Part shown: positions 26,301 through 41,300 of the stretch, one piece after another
Layout of the letters: every line of letters begins with the position of its first letter
Numbering within the stretch: the stretch's first letter is position 1
NCBI GenBank assembly: GCA_032622095.1
Contig: CP136061.1
Coordinates: 15,562,440-15,626,439 of the forward strand
Direction of reading: 5' to 3'
DNA from: Siphonodentalium dalli
Taxonomy: Eukaryota > Mollusca > Scaphopoda > Gadilida > Siphonodentaliidae
Length of the DNA: 64,000 nt
The notes under the pieces: generated by a model
Databases searched by the model: none
What the model was told of the DNA's origin: nothing
The model's input: only the letters and a program-made list of their open reading frames with translations
Program-made: the position numbers and the translations under genes

Positions 26301-29300
26301 GGGCACCTCGCATATTTAAGAGAATGCATTGGCTTAACAATATTTACCTTGATCTTGTAAGCCAGTGCATTCTCTAAAATATGCGAGGCTCGAATATATA
26401 AGAGAATGCACTGGCATAGGGTCTTTAATGCTGCACCAGCACAGTACAGCTCCTGTCATGATATGAAAGAGTTAAGGCATGAGAAAAACAATTGCATAAA
26501 AGATATGCAAATAAAAAAAAGATTATATTTGAAAGATATCTGCATTTGTTTCTATTATAGATCTGTCTGCAAAGATGTTTGGTTAGGTGAAATGAAGCAT
26601 GCTGAGAGAAAAGCACTGGAGCGTGAGAGAGAATATACTCTCAACAGACTATCTATCGAGTTAATGGACGATATACTGAAAACCAGCGTCGACAAACAGA
26701 TAGATATCATAGTAAAGGATGAGAATCGGTGAGTTAATATACCATGGGTAAACAGATAGATATCATAGCAAAGGAATAGAATCGGTGAGTTAATATACCA
26801 TGAGTAAACAGATAGATATCATAGCAAAGGAATAGAATCGGTGAGTTAATATACCATGAGTAAACAGATAGATATCATAGCAAAGGAATAGAATCGGTGA
26901 GTTTAAAGGTGCCTTTGTATTAGATTATATTCTATAAAAAAAGTTACCGAATTATTCAAATTTTCCTCAAGAGTATACTAATATAGTAGTATAATGTTAG
27001 TATGAATGCGATATCCACAAAACACGCTTTGTTTGAGAGAAAATTTAGTTTGATTATGTTATCTTTTTGTGAAATAGAACAATGTTACTTTATCATCAGA
27101 GAGTCATGAAGTTAGCCGTAGATTTCCCAAAATCTTCGGCTATTGTCGCGAATCTTCTCTCATAAACAACAACCACGTGTTCACCAAACACAAGGCTCAT
27201 ACCTCCATCAAGCTGGTTTGGGGGCAAACAATTTCTCCTTCACAGGATTTTTCATAAACTCAAAAGGTAATCACTACGTAGAGCTACAAAAATGTACGAT
27301 AAACATAATTAAACAAGAACGAAATGATAAAATGATAAACTCGCTATCTCTTATGCATGTGCTATTGAAATGACATACTGTTGCATCATCTCCTTATTTT
27401 GACATGAGCATGTGTAAATATTCCTTATTTGGTGTGTGACCTAATTATATATGTTATATAGAACATACAATTGACAATGCTATCATTGTTAATTCCTTAG
27501 TTTGTGTAAGATAAGATAAGATAGATAAAGATAAACTTTATTTAAAAGTCGGAGGTATTTAAACATAATTTGACATAATTATAATATATGAGGAGAAAAC
27601 ACAAACTGGATTAACACAATTTGATCTCTTTGCAAAAACAATTCTATTAGGTACAAGCTTTCTGTCTGATCATTCCCCAATCATGAAGTAAGTTCCATCC
27701 AAGTAACATACTAGTACATTAGCTGGATTTTTAACTGACATCAACTTAAAATGTGCCGCTTCTCCCCATTTTTGACCTCTCTCATATAACAGTATGCATA
27801 TGTTCCATCAGAATATTTAACCCTTTGAGTGCCAGGTCGATTTTTGTATCAACCCATATACCCTGTGCCAATGCATTCTCTTATATATGCGAGTCGACCA
27901 TAGGTCGCCTCGCATATATAAGAGAATGCATAGGCCTAACAATTTTTATTTTATTTTTTTACAATGTTTTATTTATTTATTTTTTTTACAATTTTTTACA
28001 ATTTTAATAATTTATTCTTATATTCTTTAGCAGACTTATTTTGTAGGTTTAGGGCCGATGAGATCGGCCCCTGGCACTCAAAGGGTTAAATTGTATTTCT
28101 GTTTATAATGGAGTCCTTAATCATTATAATCTTATGATTTTCTGTTTTCCAGTTATGTCCAGGGAGAGCTGAAGAAGCAGTGCATAGAGAAAGCTAGCGT
28201 TGATTTGAGTGAGGATTATGTGACTCAGTGCGTCGCTTGCATAGCTCTCGAAGTGGGCGTCGACGTCCACCAAACCGATGTACTCAATAGACTCGAGGAA
28301 CTTGAAGAATGTGAGAAATGTATCATGCTCTACAGGAAACATAAATTCTTCTCACACTGGAAATCACTGTTCTCAAAACGGACTAAAATCAAACGATTCA
28401 TGCAGACCTTCCCACAAGCACCCTCCAGAGCGAGCCTCGGTGAAATCAGTTCGGCCATGTTTAATGGACAAGCGACTCTCAACCTTTCCGAGAGCATGTG
28501 GTATGTGGATGAGAAGGCTGTCATGTCGATAGGTTCGCTTTCATTGGCCGTGAAGAACAGATGGTGCGATATAGCATTGAATGCATATAGTATATACCGG
28601 AGGAAGCGGGAAGAGAAGGCATGGCAACCATTAGACATCCCTAAAGTCATAGGATCTTGTATAAACAAGTCCAAACCAGGTTAGTCTCACGTAACATTTA
28701 TATATCTGACATTTGTGACCCGCCATATCAAAACCAGTCGTAAGTCAGGATTTTTTTACCCTGTGCCAATGCATTCTCTTATATATGCGAGTCGACCATA
28801 GGTCACCTCGCATATATAAGAGAATGCATTGGCCTAATACAATTTTAATAATTTTTTCTTGTATTCTTTAAAGGATTACAATGCTCATGAAACAACAAAA
28901 CTCTATCGGAAAGCCACCCCTATTGTTATCACAATAATCCAAGTCCCATAAAAATCGCGTAATAAATAAGCCGAGAAATAAATAAATAATACCGGCACCG
29001 GTTGTCGGCTATCTCCGTCGCAAAACCTCGCATGACGTCAAGCGAGGTAAACTAATTAAAAACACGGAATCCGAGTCGGATTTAATTGTGTCTACCTATA
29101 TGACGATGGAAAATCCGGAATAGACATCAGCGCGTGAGAGTGATGGAATTACTGCGGGGCATATCAATAGCATTGTGTACTCATGCATGGTTAATTGTCA
29201 TCGCGCGGTGAGTTATATTCACTTGTGATTTGTCTTAAGCGCTGTTTGGAAAGTTATTGTTTTGACAAAAAAAAACGAGTGTCCCGTATTTACAATCATT

Positions 29301-32300
29301 CATTCGTAACAATGCCATATAAATGCAGTGTTTTCGGCTGTGGCTGGTCTTGTGACTTTCAGTTAGGTATAATGCTGTATTCATTTCCAAACGATGTTCG
29401 TTTACGTGCCATTTGGCAGGATTTCTGTGGGAAACCCGTTGCGCAAAATCAGAAACCGATTACATATACCAAATAAAGAGCGTTTAATTTGACAAGTCAG
29501 TCATGGTTACGAATACATACAATTGCAGTTAAAGTGGAGAGTATGTTGAATAATTCACGATAACAACTATTCTAAGTTGATTACACATTTCCTTCACCAT
29601 GGCTCAATAAAGAGCGTTCCATGTTAAGAGTTTTCCTAATATGGTACGAATAAAAAGAGTTTAATAAAGTGGAAATTGCTATGACTTGGAAGGGTATATA
29701 AAGCATGCATATCGGAAGTTCGTGTACATGTATTGACCTGTATTGGTGTCATCAGTAAAACAATCACGATGACAACTTTACCTTTACCTTGACGCAATAA
29801 AGAGCGTTCACTATTACGATATATTGCGAATAAAGAACGCTTGTATATGTGCTTACATATTAAACTGGATTATTATCCCTCCTTCAAAAAGTGTTATATA
29901 TGATTGGATGTTTAAACGAACCACAGCGAACGTTGATATATTTTATAATCCTATTGTTATGCGTAATTGACACATAGAGGTCGAGTTATGACCTGCATAT
30001 TGAATAGACCGCATCGCTAGAGTATTAATTTTATAGGCCAATAACCACGCATACACGCAGTTATTTCATCAGTGACAGTCGGCAAGATAGTTTGGGGGTA
30101 GGGGAAGCAATATTCCGAAATATATATAAACACCATATTGCCCTAATATATACATGATTCATAACCAAGAAAAATAAACTTATCATATCATATTGGTAAT
30201 GAATGACTTGATTATAATTGATTAAATCCGACAGCAATAAACCGATTTTGTTTTGTTTTACCGCGTTACGATAAATTAAAACGAAACGCTCTTTATTGAC
30301 ACAAGGTCATCTGGAAATTGGAATGTTTACAAGATGATAATTGCCTAATAACTGTGCAAGTCTTCGCATATATATGCAATCTTTATATGAATATATAATA
30401 TATAATATAACTTGGACTATTCCGGTAACGAAAAAAAATATATAAACACGAGCACGTGTTTATATAGATAAATGAGCGCAAAACTGAATAATATACGGGC
30501 ATTGCTTTATAGTAACAACACATCGCGATACATATAATAATAATAACACGATAAAGACATTTAATTACGAGAACGTCGATGTTTTCGGCAAAGTTTTGCA
30601 TTCGTAGTGTGATAACGCGACAATCTTCAAAGGCCGCGATCGACTACATGCAAACTTAAAATACTGCCGTAGCGTATATATGCGTTGTCGATGGGTTACC
30701 ACGTGATCGATCACGTGCTATGCTTCTGTTTACATGTGACAATCACGTGATCGGGCCGATGATCACGTGACTTCGTCTACAACAAAATCTTCGGCTAACT
30801 TCGGAATTTTTTTATAATCGTTATAAAAATAACGAATGGCGGCCGAATATTAGATTATATGCACCCAATGGACATTATATATATATATTATCGGTATATT
30901 GAAAGAAAATATTATTGTTTTTTTTCAGCACCCTATTCCTTTAACAATTTTATAATTTCACCCATACAGAGCCCCAGACAAACATGAGCAGATGACACTC
31001 TTCTATATGCTTCTATATATGTGTGGGGCTCCCTGCAGGGTAATGGATGTTTTTTATTTTATGTCCTAAAAATTGTAAGAAACATTTTTTGTTTTTAAAT
31101 GATAAAAAATTGTTAGGCCAATGCATTCTCTTATTTATGCGAGGCGACCTATGGTCGACTCGCATATATAATAGAATGCATTGGCACAGGGTAAAAAAAT
31201 CCCAACTTAGGACTGGATTTGATATGGCGGGTCACATTTAATATCTAATAACAGTTGTGATAATCACTTTAAAGAGAGATGTACCTAAATCGAGCCATTG
31301 TATAAACCATCTCCTACTCTATTCAACAGAACTTAAGCAAGAAATGAATGAATTTGAGTCAGGGATGAGTACAATATACATAGGGACCTACGAATATACG
31401 AGATTTGATTCGATATCGACATAGGCCATTGCTTTGAGATCGACAGGGAATTGGTCCACTGATTCTGATATTTCTAATCAGCATGATTTATTGCCGTCTC
31501 GATTTGCATCTAGATAAAATTTCACCAAGTGCATGCAATCACAAAAATTGAAGCACAACATTGCCAACGTGGGCAATTTTTTTGTATTGGCAATTTATGG
31601 TTTATTTACAAAGTGTGTGATCGCTAGATGCTGAACTCAATTAATTATATATAGATATCCAATTCTCATTTTGTCATATTAGGTATTCATGCTCATGTTC
31701 AAGAATCGAATAAATAACAACCTGTGAGGCATGCCTGACCAAGGCTCAAAATAAGTGGTCTGACACGGACAATTGTCAGATGCCAAATTTGAATTTGTAT
31801 AGGTTGTCAGGCTCTGCTTTGAAACTGTCTGACATAATGTCAGGTTGAAATATTGATATATTTTAAAGAAAAATATCGCTGGTAATGTGATATTTTGCAA
31901 AATAAATTAGTTTTTAATTATTTGTTTTGCCAAAATCTGGGGTTTTCAGATGTATGATTATTAGAACTTGAATGTCTACAAAATATTGGAATTGGAAAAT
32001 TTATGGAACAACTTTTTCCTCCCGGTCAAATTATAACATACTCCTGTCCTGCGTTCCATACAGTCATATGTTCATAATGATAGGCATACCCTTAGATGGT
32101 ACTAGTAATAGCGATGGGATCAGAGCAATTAAAGCATGTTTGATGTTGTGGCCAGGGTGAGCAGATTTGCATTATTTATAGTAAAAAAGTGACAATTGAG
32201 AGGAGGAACATAATTGAGGGATAATACATCATTATTAGTTTCACTTAGTATTATATTTTGGGTGATAAAAAAGACATGTCAGGCCTCATTTTGAAATGTC

Positions 32301-35300
32301 ATACCATGTCTGTTTGGTGCCTGACAAAATGTCAGGCAGTCAAATAAAAATTATTTTAAGGTTTGCGCCTGACACTTCTGAATTACCCAAGGTCTATCTA
32401 ATGGACCTCCGAGGATTCCAATCTTAATTATAAACAAATTGTGCCCCATTCCATCAATGTTATCTGACACTTGATACTCAATTGTTTTACAATGGTGAAT
32501 TATCAGAACATGATGATATTTTCACCAGATTTTACAGATGGATAAATGTCTAATCACATACAGTATTAAACGATAGAGTTATCTCCCTTGGAACATCATA
32601 TACTTTTTATAATGATGGTGTGAACTGCACAATATTTTCTGGTAAACAATGAACATTGTAATATTTGTTAACAATTCTTGTTTAGTTGATGGTTGGGTAA
32701 TAATTAATGTTTGTCTTATTATAATATTACCTTTATTAAATTCATTTCTGACATATATTTTATTGAATAAATTCTGAATATAGTAATGCGTGTAGTGATT
32801 ATACATAAAATGGGGGTTACCGTTCCTGGTCAGTGATTATACATAAAATGGGGGTTACCGTTCCTGGTGAGAAAATAGTTTTATTCTTGAACATTATTCC
32901 ATTGCAGTAGATATAATATGAAATTAAATTAAATTACTAATTAATACACATTGGGCTCTTTATCGACATTATACAGTTATCGCATTGTTTCGAGGTTGAC
33001 ACGAGGAATTGTCAACCCGAGGAAGTCAAAATTCACCAAGGCCGTAGGCCGAGGTGAATATTGACTTCCAAGGGCTGACAATTCCTTGTGTCAACCAAGA
33101 AACAATGCGATAACTGTTTTATTATATGAAACGCGCTTTGATTGGACAAGACGTTGTGACGTTGAACGTCGCTGGGAAAATCCTATCTATTTTCAGGTCT
33201 GATAATAAGTTATGTTAACCCCTGAAGTATCTGACGTCACTCAGAACTGTTATTAACCTCTTATTTGATTAATGAGGTGAACATCATTAGATATCTCAAT
33301 TTTTTCATTACGTTTTAACATAGGAATTGGGAAAGAAACTTGTGATCATATAATAAAATTATTAAGTGATCTCTGTAGTTTCAATTGGTGCAAAATCCAT
33401 GATTCGCAGGACACCAATACACTAATATACTCTATGAACGATGTAAACAAAATGGTAATTATAATGAAAATGAGTAAATAAAGACTTCAGCCTTTCACTC
33501 ATTTTTGTTATACATGTACATGGTTCATTTTTATTTAACTCTCATTCTTGACTCATAATAATTATGTTATTGGATATCTATTATAGGACACGAGTTCTTG
33601 AATTCGACCGATATAGTCCTTCAATTAGTCCTTCAATAGTCCTTAAATCAAATCATGAAAATCCTGTACAAACCTTGGACTATATTTTTTGACAGTTTAT
33701 CATATGAATGGTTTGTGACAGCCTTGACTATATTTTTCTACAGGTTATCATATGAATGGTTTGTGACAGCCTTGGACTATATTTTTTGACAGGTTATCAT
33801 ATGAATGGTTTGTGACAGCCTTGGACTATATTTTTTGACAGGTTATCATATGAATGGTTTGTGACAGCCTTGGACTATATTTTTCTACAGGTTATCATAT
33901 GAATGGTTTGTGACAGCCTTGGACTATATTTTTTGACAGGTTATCATATGAATGGTTTGTGACAGCCTTGACTATATTTTTCTACAGGTTATCATATGAA
34001 TGGTTTGTGACAGCCTTGGACTATATTTTTCTACAGGTTATCATATGAATGGTTTGTGACAGCCTTGACTATATTTTTCTACAGGTTATCATATGAATGG
34101 TTTGTGACAGCCTTGGACTATATTTTTCTACAGGTTATCATATGAATGGTTTGTGACAGCCTTGGACTATATATTTCTACAGGTTATCATATGAATGGTT
34201 TGTGACAGCCTTGGACTATATTTTTCTACAGGTTATCATATGAATGGTTTGTGACAGCCTTGGACTATATTTTTCTACAGGTTATCATATGAATGGTTTG
34301 TGACAGCCTTGGACTATATTTTTCTACAGGTTATCATATGAATGGTTTGTGACAGCCTTGGACTATATTTTTCTACAGGTTATCATATGAATGGTTTGTG
34401 ACAGCCTTGGACTATATTTTTCTACAGGTTATCATATGAATGGTTTGTGACAGCCTTGGACTATATTTTTCTACAGGTTATCATATGAATGGTTTGTGAC
34501 AGCCTTGGACTATATTTTTCTACATGTTATCATATGAATGGTTTGTGACAGCCTTGGACTATATTTTTCTACAGGTTATCATATGAATGGTTTGTGACAG
34601 CCTTGGACTATATTTTTCTACAGGTTCTTCAATGACAACTTACTGGAAGCTACTGTTGGCACTACCTGAGTCTGGAGGCAAAGATAAAACAAACAACTTG
34701 TTATGTAAATGGTTAAGGTCAAAGTTCAGCAAAGGAAATCCCAAAGACTACACAGACATTTACAAGGTTGGTATTACAATAATTCATTTGGCCCACCTGG
34801 ATTTGTGGCGCTGCCAGTGGCTCAGTCAGTAGCATGCATAACACATAAGATACATTGGCTGTTATGTGCCATCCAGAAATTCAATAGGCAATTACTTTTA
34901 TCAGATTTCTTTTCTTATAATTTGCGAGTGAATTTCTGGAGCAGACGACACTCCGTAGTGCATGCTTCCATCTGAGGCTCCCTGCGGGTAACCTATAAAA
35001 CATTCATGAGTTATTTCACTTATCCGAGTAGGAGGAAGGCTGGATATAGTGTGTCTTGACATCTGCAGAATGAGGTCCCCAGAGGGCGAATTTAATGACA
35101 CTATCCCACACAGTGGGCTAGTATCACCAAATTCATCCCTCTGGAACCTCACTATATAGTCCAAGCCTTGAAATAGTGTGTCTGTCATTTGCTGAATGAG
35201 GTCCCCAGAGGATGAATTTAGTGCAGGCTGGCATCACTAAATTCACCCTCTGGGAACCTCATTCTGCTTTGGCCTCAACTGCTATGGGAGACCTAGGATC

Positions 35301-38300
35301 AGATTGAAGTTCCCCAGTTGAAGTTGGTTATGTTCACCATCAGTCACCTCGATTATGCATTTTATCTTCTGCAAATAGGGGATATAGAAACTGAACAGAA
35401 GGGAAAAAGTAACATAAAAACAATGTTAATTTGAGACTATAGATACTTCCAGAAGATGAGGCCTAAGCAAAATGAGGTCCCCGGAGCGTGAATTTTGTGA
35501 TTCTAGCACCATGTGCGGGATAGTGTCACTAAATTCACCCTTTGTGGAGCTCATTCTGCGAATGTCAGACACATTATTTTAACCCTTTACCCAACAGAAC
35601 GGCCCTGTGCCAATGCATTCTCTTATATATGCGTCGACCATAGGTCGCCTCGCATATATAAGAGAATGCATTGGCTTAACACATTAAAAATTATAAAAAT
35701 TGTTAAAGAATGTAAGAAAAAATGGTAAAAAGTGTTAAAAAAAGTTTTTTTTTAGGCCAATGCATTCTCTTATATATGCGAGGCGACCTATGGTCGACTC
35801 GCATATATAAGAGAATGCATTGGCACAGGGCATAACTGTAATGTGATCAAGGAGCCGGTTCCAATGATATCCATATTTGTATGGTTCTATTGAGACAGAC
35901 CGAAGATATTTTAGGCTGTTGAAGCTTTATTTGGCCGGTTTGTTGGGTAAAGGGTTAAGGGAAGTATCTATAGCCTCAAATATGTGGTTTGCTAACACCT
36001 TATTATTTGTTCTTGTTATTATAGAGCGATCTCTTGAGCCATTATCGAGTGGAGATTGATGAAGGTAGTAAGCGACAGTTAGCTGTATGCGTACGTAGCG
36101 TGTACGGAATGCTGGATGAGCAGGATACACTAGAGATCGAGGATTTCCGAGCTTTCTCAGGCACCAGTGCTATTCTGTTTGTAATGAAACCAATACCAGA
36201 CGATGACGAAACACTACTCGTGAGTACAAATAACATGTATGACGTCAAAGGCCTCTGAAAGTTCTAACCATATATTTAGTGCTTACTTTCATCATGTTTC
36301 ATATAGAATATTACAGGATATTCTCTAATTATCACACATCCTCTGCATTCACACAATTAAAATCAGTCCAAATCGCGATATTGTTACACGAACATTTCTG
36401 ACATTCATCAGGCAATAACTGACGTTGCCATTTCGCCACTTCATAAAAAGCGATGAACCATGGATGCCTCTATAATCCATATACCTGATTGTTGTGTGTT
36501 ATTAAATTGGGCACACTTAGGCCAAAACAAATTAATTAATTGATTCTCAGGCACCGCCGCTCTCATAAAATAGGGGCCGCCTAACTCTTTTTATTTTAAA
36601 TCCAAACAACCAACGATCAAATAATTCAAATCGAAGCCGATTCGCGTTCAAGTGGCGAGTTCTCCGTTTGCGGAAGTGCCGGAATTCGCTATTTCCTGTT
36701 TACAATTTTAGCACGTGGTAATGTAATAATTACGACAGGAATACCACTTCGAAACGAACTACGGCGAGTTATGGCAGTGCGCTGCTGGGGAGATGATAGG
36801 CCTCGGTATTTACGCAAAAAACATGATTAAATAAAGCGAACTAATGTCATTCATTAAAGCAGGTTGCATTATTTACAGTTATTTATAAGTTCCCAAACAA
36901 ACGAGTCGTGCCGTTTCTTCACCGGCAAATTCCGTGATTTGTGAGGGTGTATGTTCGACAGAACTTTAAATGCTCTGACCAAATCGAAATTCCATATTTC
37001 AGCTGTAAATCCTTCCCAGACATCTGCATAAAATGTGGTGGAATGGAAGATTTGGACAAGGTTGATGGTTGCCATCCACAGTGTAAGACGTGTCTTGAAA
37101 AATTTCAGACAGTGCTATCTCGTAAGCGCAACTTCTCTAGTGAGAAACAGGAGAAGTTGAAAGCTAAACGAAACAAGGCAAAATGAGCATGTCTGCAATT
37201 TCCCAAGATGCATTTAAACAGTGTGAATGGCAAACATCAGTTTAATACCTCACTATATTTAATATAATCATTCCATTTTCCGTCCTTTCATTTGCTTAGC
37301 TTTAAGAGGAACAACCTCGATGTTATTTTAGAAGTAGGATACTTCAATGCATATATTTTATTTTATACACTTTTCCAATTTTATTTCACTACTAGTCTGT
37401 TGTTTTGTTTTGTTTATTGGTTCGCAGTTTCAATTATAATGATTCCACAATTAATTGAGCCTTCTGGTCTTGATTTCGGGGATCCCAGATGTATGTCTGA
37501 ACTGGCCGCTGGAAATAAAAAATAAAAATAAAAACCGCCCTCCCTCATTCATTTGAAAATAAAATTGCCTGAGAATCAATTCAATAATTTTGTTTGGCCT
37601 TACAATTCCAGTTGTTGAAATTTTCCAGTCAGCTGTTATGACCCCGGTTTGTTTATCTTTGTGCTTTTCGTGTTTTGTGCTCATTTGTGTTGCGATATGA
37701 ATTAACTCTGTTGATGCTGGCAAAAATCATAGAGAATATTTCAGAAAATGTCCAGTTTTATTTGCAATGATGCTGGTGAATATACCAGTATATGATTATA
37801 AGAAATGACTGGCAGATCCATTGGGGTTATGACCGGGACAGTAATTAAACAAAGTTTGTGGGAACCTTGCATATTAAGAGAATGCACTGGCTTAAAAGTC
37901 AAGGCATATATTGTTAGGCCAATGTATTCTCTTATATATGTGAGGCTCCCTATGGGAGACTGGCATATATAAGAGATTACATTGGCACAGGGTTTTCGCA
38001 AAATTTCAAGAAGCTCCAGTCATGGAAGGGATAAAGTCGACAGTTATAATCTCAAACTGAACCTGGTAATACTTGCCTTTGTATCATTCCATACATCATA
38101 TGACAAGATACTCCTTATTATGTTTGTTATGAAACCAATACCAGATGGCAATGAAACACCACAATAAGTACAGTAATGCTCTAAGTAATCGACTTCTTAA
38201 CCACAGCAGAATTATGGGTAACTTTTCAGGATAAATCCTGAAAAGTTACCCATAATTCTGCTATGGTTAAGAAGTCATTTACTTATAGCATTACTGTATG

Positions 38301-41300
38301 ACTTCAAAGAGTTCATTTATTAGGATGAGAAAAACCAGAATTCTCTCATTTATCCCTTTCTATACCAAATGGATTCTCCCAGTCAGTTAAAAAGTGTTCA
38401 TCGGAATGGTCTATTATTCACTTGCAGGGCTGTACATGTAATATAAACAGATGACAGGTAAATAAAATTAAGAAGGAGTGCTATATATTGAGGAAATGTT
38501 GGATAATTTTCAAGTTCAACAAATGACCGATATTTTTTATCTGAACATTTCCTAAGGGATAACTACTCATCAATGATGCTTTAGTATAGAAAGGATTAAA
38601 CTTATTATCTGAACATTTCCTATGGGATAACTACTCATCAATGATGCTTTAGTATAGAAAGGATTAAACTTATTATCTGAACATTTCCTATGGGATAACT
38701 ACTCATCAATGATGCTTTAGTATAGAAAGGATTAAACTTATTATCTGAACATTTCCTATGGGATAACTACTCATCAATGATGCTTTAGTATAGAAAGGAT
38801 TAAACTTATTATCTGAACATATTCCTATGGGATAACTACTCATCATTGATGCTTTAGTATAGAAAGGGTTAAACTTATTATCTGAACATTTCCTATGGGA
38901 TAACTCTCATCAATGATGCTTTAGTATAGAAAGGGTTAAACTTATTATCTGAACATTTCCTATGGGATAACTACTCATCAATGATGCTTTAGTATAGAAA
39001 GGATTAAACTTATTATCTGAACATATTCCTATGGGATAACTACTCATCTATGATGCTTTAGTATAGAAAGGGTTAAACTTATCATCTGAACATTTCCTAT
39101 GGGATAACTACTCATCAATTATGCTTTAGAATAGAAAGGGTTAAACTTATTATCTGAACATTTCCTATGGGATAACTACTCATCAATTATGCTTTAGTGT
39201 AGAAAGGGTTAAACTTATCATCTGAACATTTCCTATGGGATAACTACTCATCAATGATGCTTTAGTGTAGAAAGGGTTAAACTTATCATCTGAACATTTC
39301 CTATGGGATAACTACTCATCAATGATGCTTTAGTGTAGAAAGGGTTACACTTATTATCTGAACAAATCCTATGGGATAACTACTCATCAATTATGCTTTA
39401 GTGTAGAAAGGGTTACACTTATTATCTGAACAAATCCTATGGGATAACTACTCATCAATTATGCTTTAGTATAGAAAGGGTTAAACTTATTATCTGAACA
39501 TATTCCTATGGGATAACTACACATCAATTATGCTTTAGTATAGAAAGGGTTACACTTATCATCTGAACATATTCCTATGGGATAACTACACATCAATTAT
39601 GCTTTAGTGTAGAAAGGGATAAACTTATTATCGAAGCATTTTCTATGGGATAACTACTCATCAATCATGCTTTAGTATAGAAAGGGATAAACTTATTATC
39701 TGAACATGTCCTATATCATATCTACACATCAATTATGCTCTAGTATAGAAAGGGATAAACTTATTATTGAAACATTTCCTATAGCATTTAAGAGTTACCT
39801 TAACCCTTTACCCAACAGAACGGCCCTGTGCCAATGCATTCTGTTATATATGCGTGTCGACCATAGGTCGCCTCGCATATATAAGAGAATGCATTGGCTT
39901 AACACATATTAAAAATGATAAAATTGTCAAAGAATGCTGAAGAATGTAGAACAATATTATAAAAATTGTTTAAAAATGTAAGAAAAAATTATAAAATTGT
40001 TAAAGAATGTAAGAAAAAATGGTAAAAAGTGTTAAAATGCATTCTCTTATATATGCGAGGCGACCTATGGTCGACTCGCATATATAAGAGAATGCATTGG
40101 TACAGGGCATAACTGTATCCATCACAATGTGGTCAATGAACCGGTTCCAATGATATCCATATATGTATGGTGTTATTGAGACAGACCAAAGATATTTTAG
40201 GCCGTTGAAGCTTTATTTGGGCGTTTTTGGCCGTTTTGTTGGTACGTACAAAAACTGTAGATATTCAGCCCCCTTAACTCGAAGTTTCTCAATTTAATTT
40301 CAGGAATATTGGTTGGAAGAACAAGACCGACTCCTTACCATTCTTAATTCCAAACCAACTAACCCGGTCGTACCGCTCGTTGTTTTGGTTCCGATCCAGC
40401 GTGAGCAATACAGCTTACTTGAGTCGATGCAAGACTACCTTGACCTTGAGCAGTGCGTCCAGCAGGGGCTCTTAGATAACGTACAGATTATCCCCCTTGA
40501 TCTGAGCGACACTCATCCAGATGGCATCAATGTTGTGGCTGCTGACGCCAACGACAAGGTATATATTAAATCTATAATCATAACCCAGTTTATAAATAGC
40601 TGCAGTTTATTGTAAGGACCAGCCTGGTGGGCGTCTTATGAGAAGACTCCTTAAAATGTGTCACTCCCTAATTTGTCATTGGCAAGTCTTAACAAATTTT
40701 GTGTACATAAACTTTTTTCCATACGTGCAAAAAAGAAAAAAAAATTTATGCCTGGATAAACAAAATAGATTGTTTCTCAGGGATCGCAGCATCAGCAAAA
40801 AAAAACGTGTGACCTTCCATAAATAAATATATAAATACCACCATCCCCCCAATTGATTGGAATGAAGACTCGACCTAGAATGTTGTCACATGCAAATTGC
40901 AAATCTTGTGATATAGACCAGCTGTTACATTCACCCGGCCAAAGGGAGATAATTTGGCAAACCTCCCTGAACTTCCTGTTGTTTTTCGAACTCAGAACTG
41001 ACGGTGCCAAATGTTTTATAATTTTTTTAATTTTTTCTTACATTTTTTAACAATTATAAGAAATAATATAAAATTTGTTGGGCCAATGCATTCTCTAATA
41101 TATGTGAGGCGACCTATGATCAACTTGCATATATAAAGAGAATGCATTGGCACAGGGTTAAAACCTTAAAATATATAATATATCTATAAATCCTATAGTT
41201 ACCTGACAATACTGTAATGTATTTGTGGTGTTGACGTTTTTTGAGCTATAGAGAAATAAACTTTTCTAGTTAAGGTGCTAAAGGTCTTCCAAATGATTTC

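Larger units (their letters stand above)
28714..31236. mobile_element. MITE with TGTGACCCGCCATATC inverted ends, interrupted by another element
   Basis: The left end TGTGACCCGCCATATCAAA and right end TTTGATATGGCGGGTCACA are inverted repeats that extend with mismatches for about 50 bp. Inside each end lies the shared palindromic core (at about 28760-28835 and 31110-31190). The 2.07-kb TTAA element at 28872-30940 splits it. Removing that leaves about 454 bp. The target duplication is unclear. Confidence 0.75.

Noticed and set aside
29195-29311. Longer start for the THAP-like ORF
   Set aside because: The upstream part has no ATG in frame and THAP domains begin close to the first Met, so 29312 was chosen.
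34587-34623. Start codon upstream of exon 6
   Set aside because: It lies in the 49-bp intronic array; the MCM3AP frame is entered from exon 5 through the acceptor at 34623.
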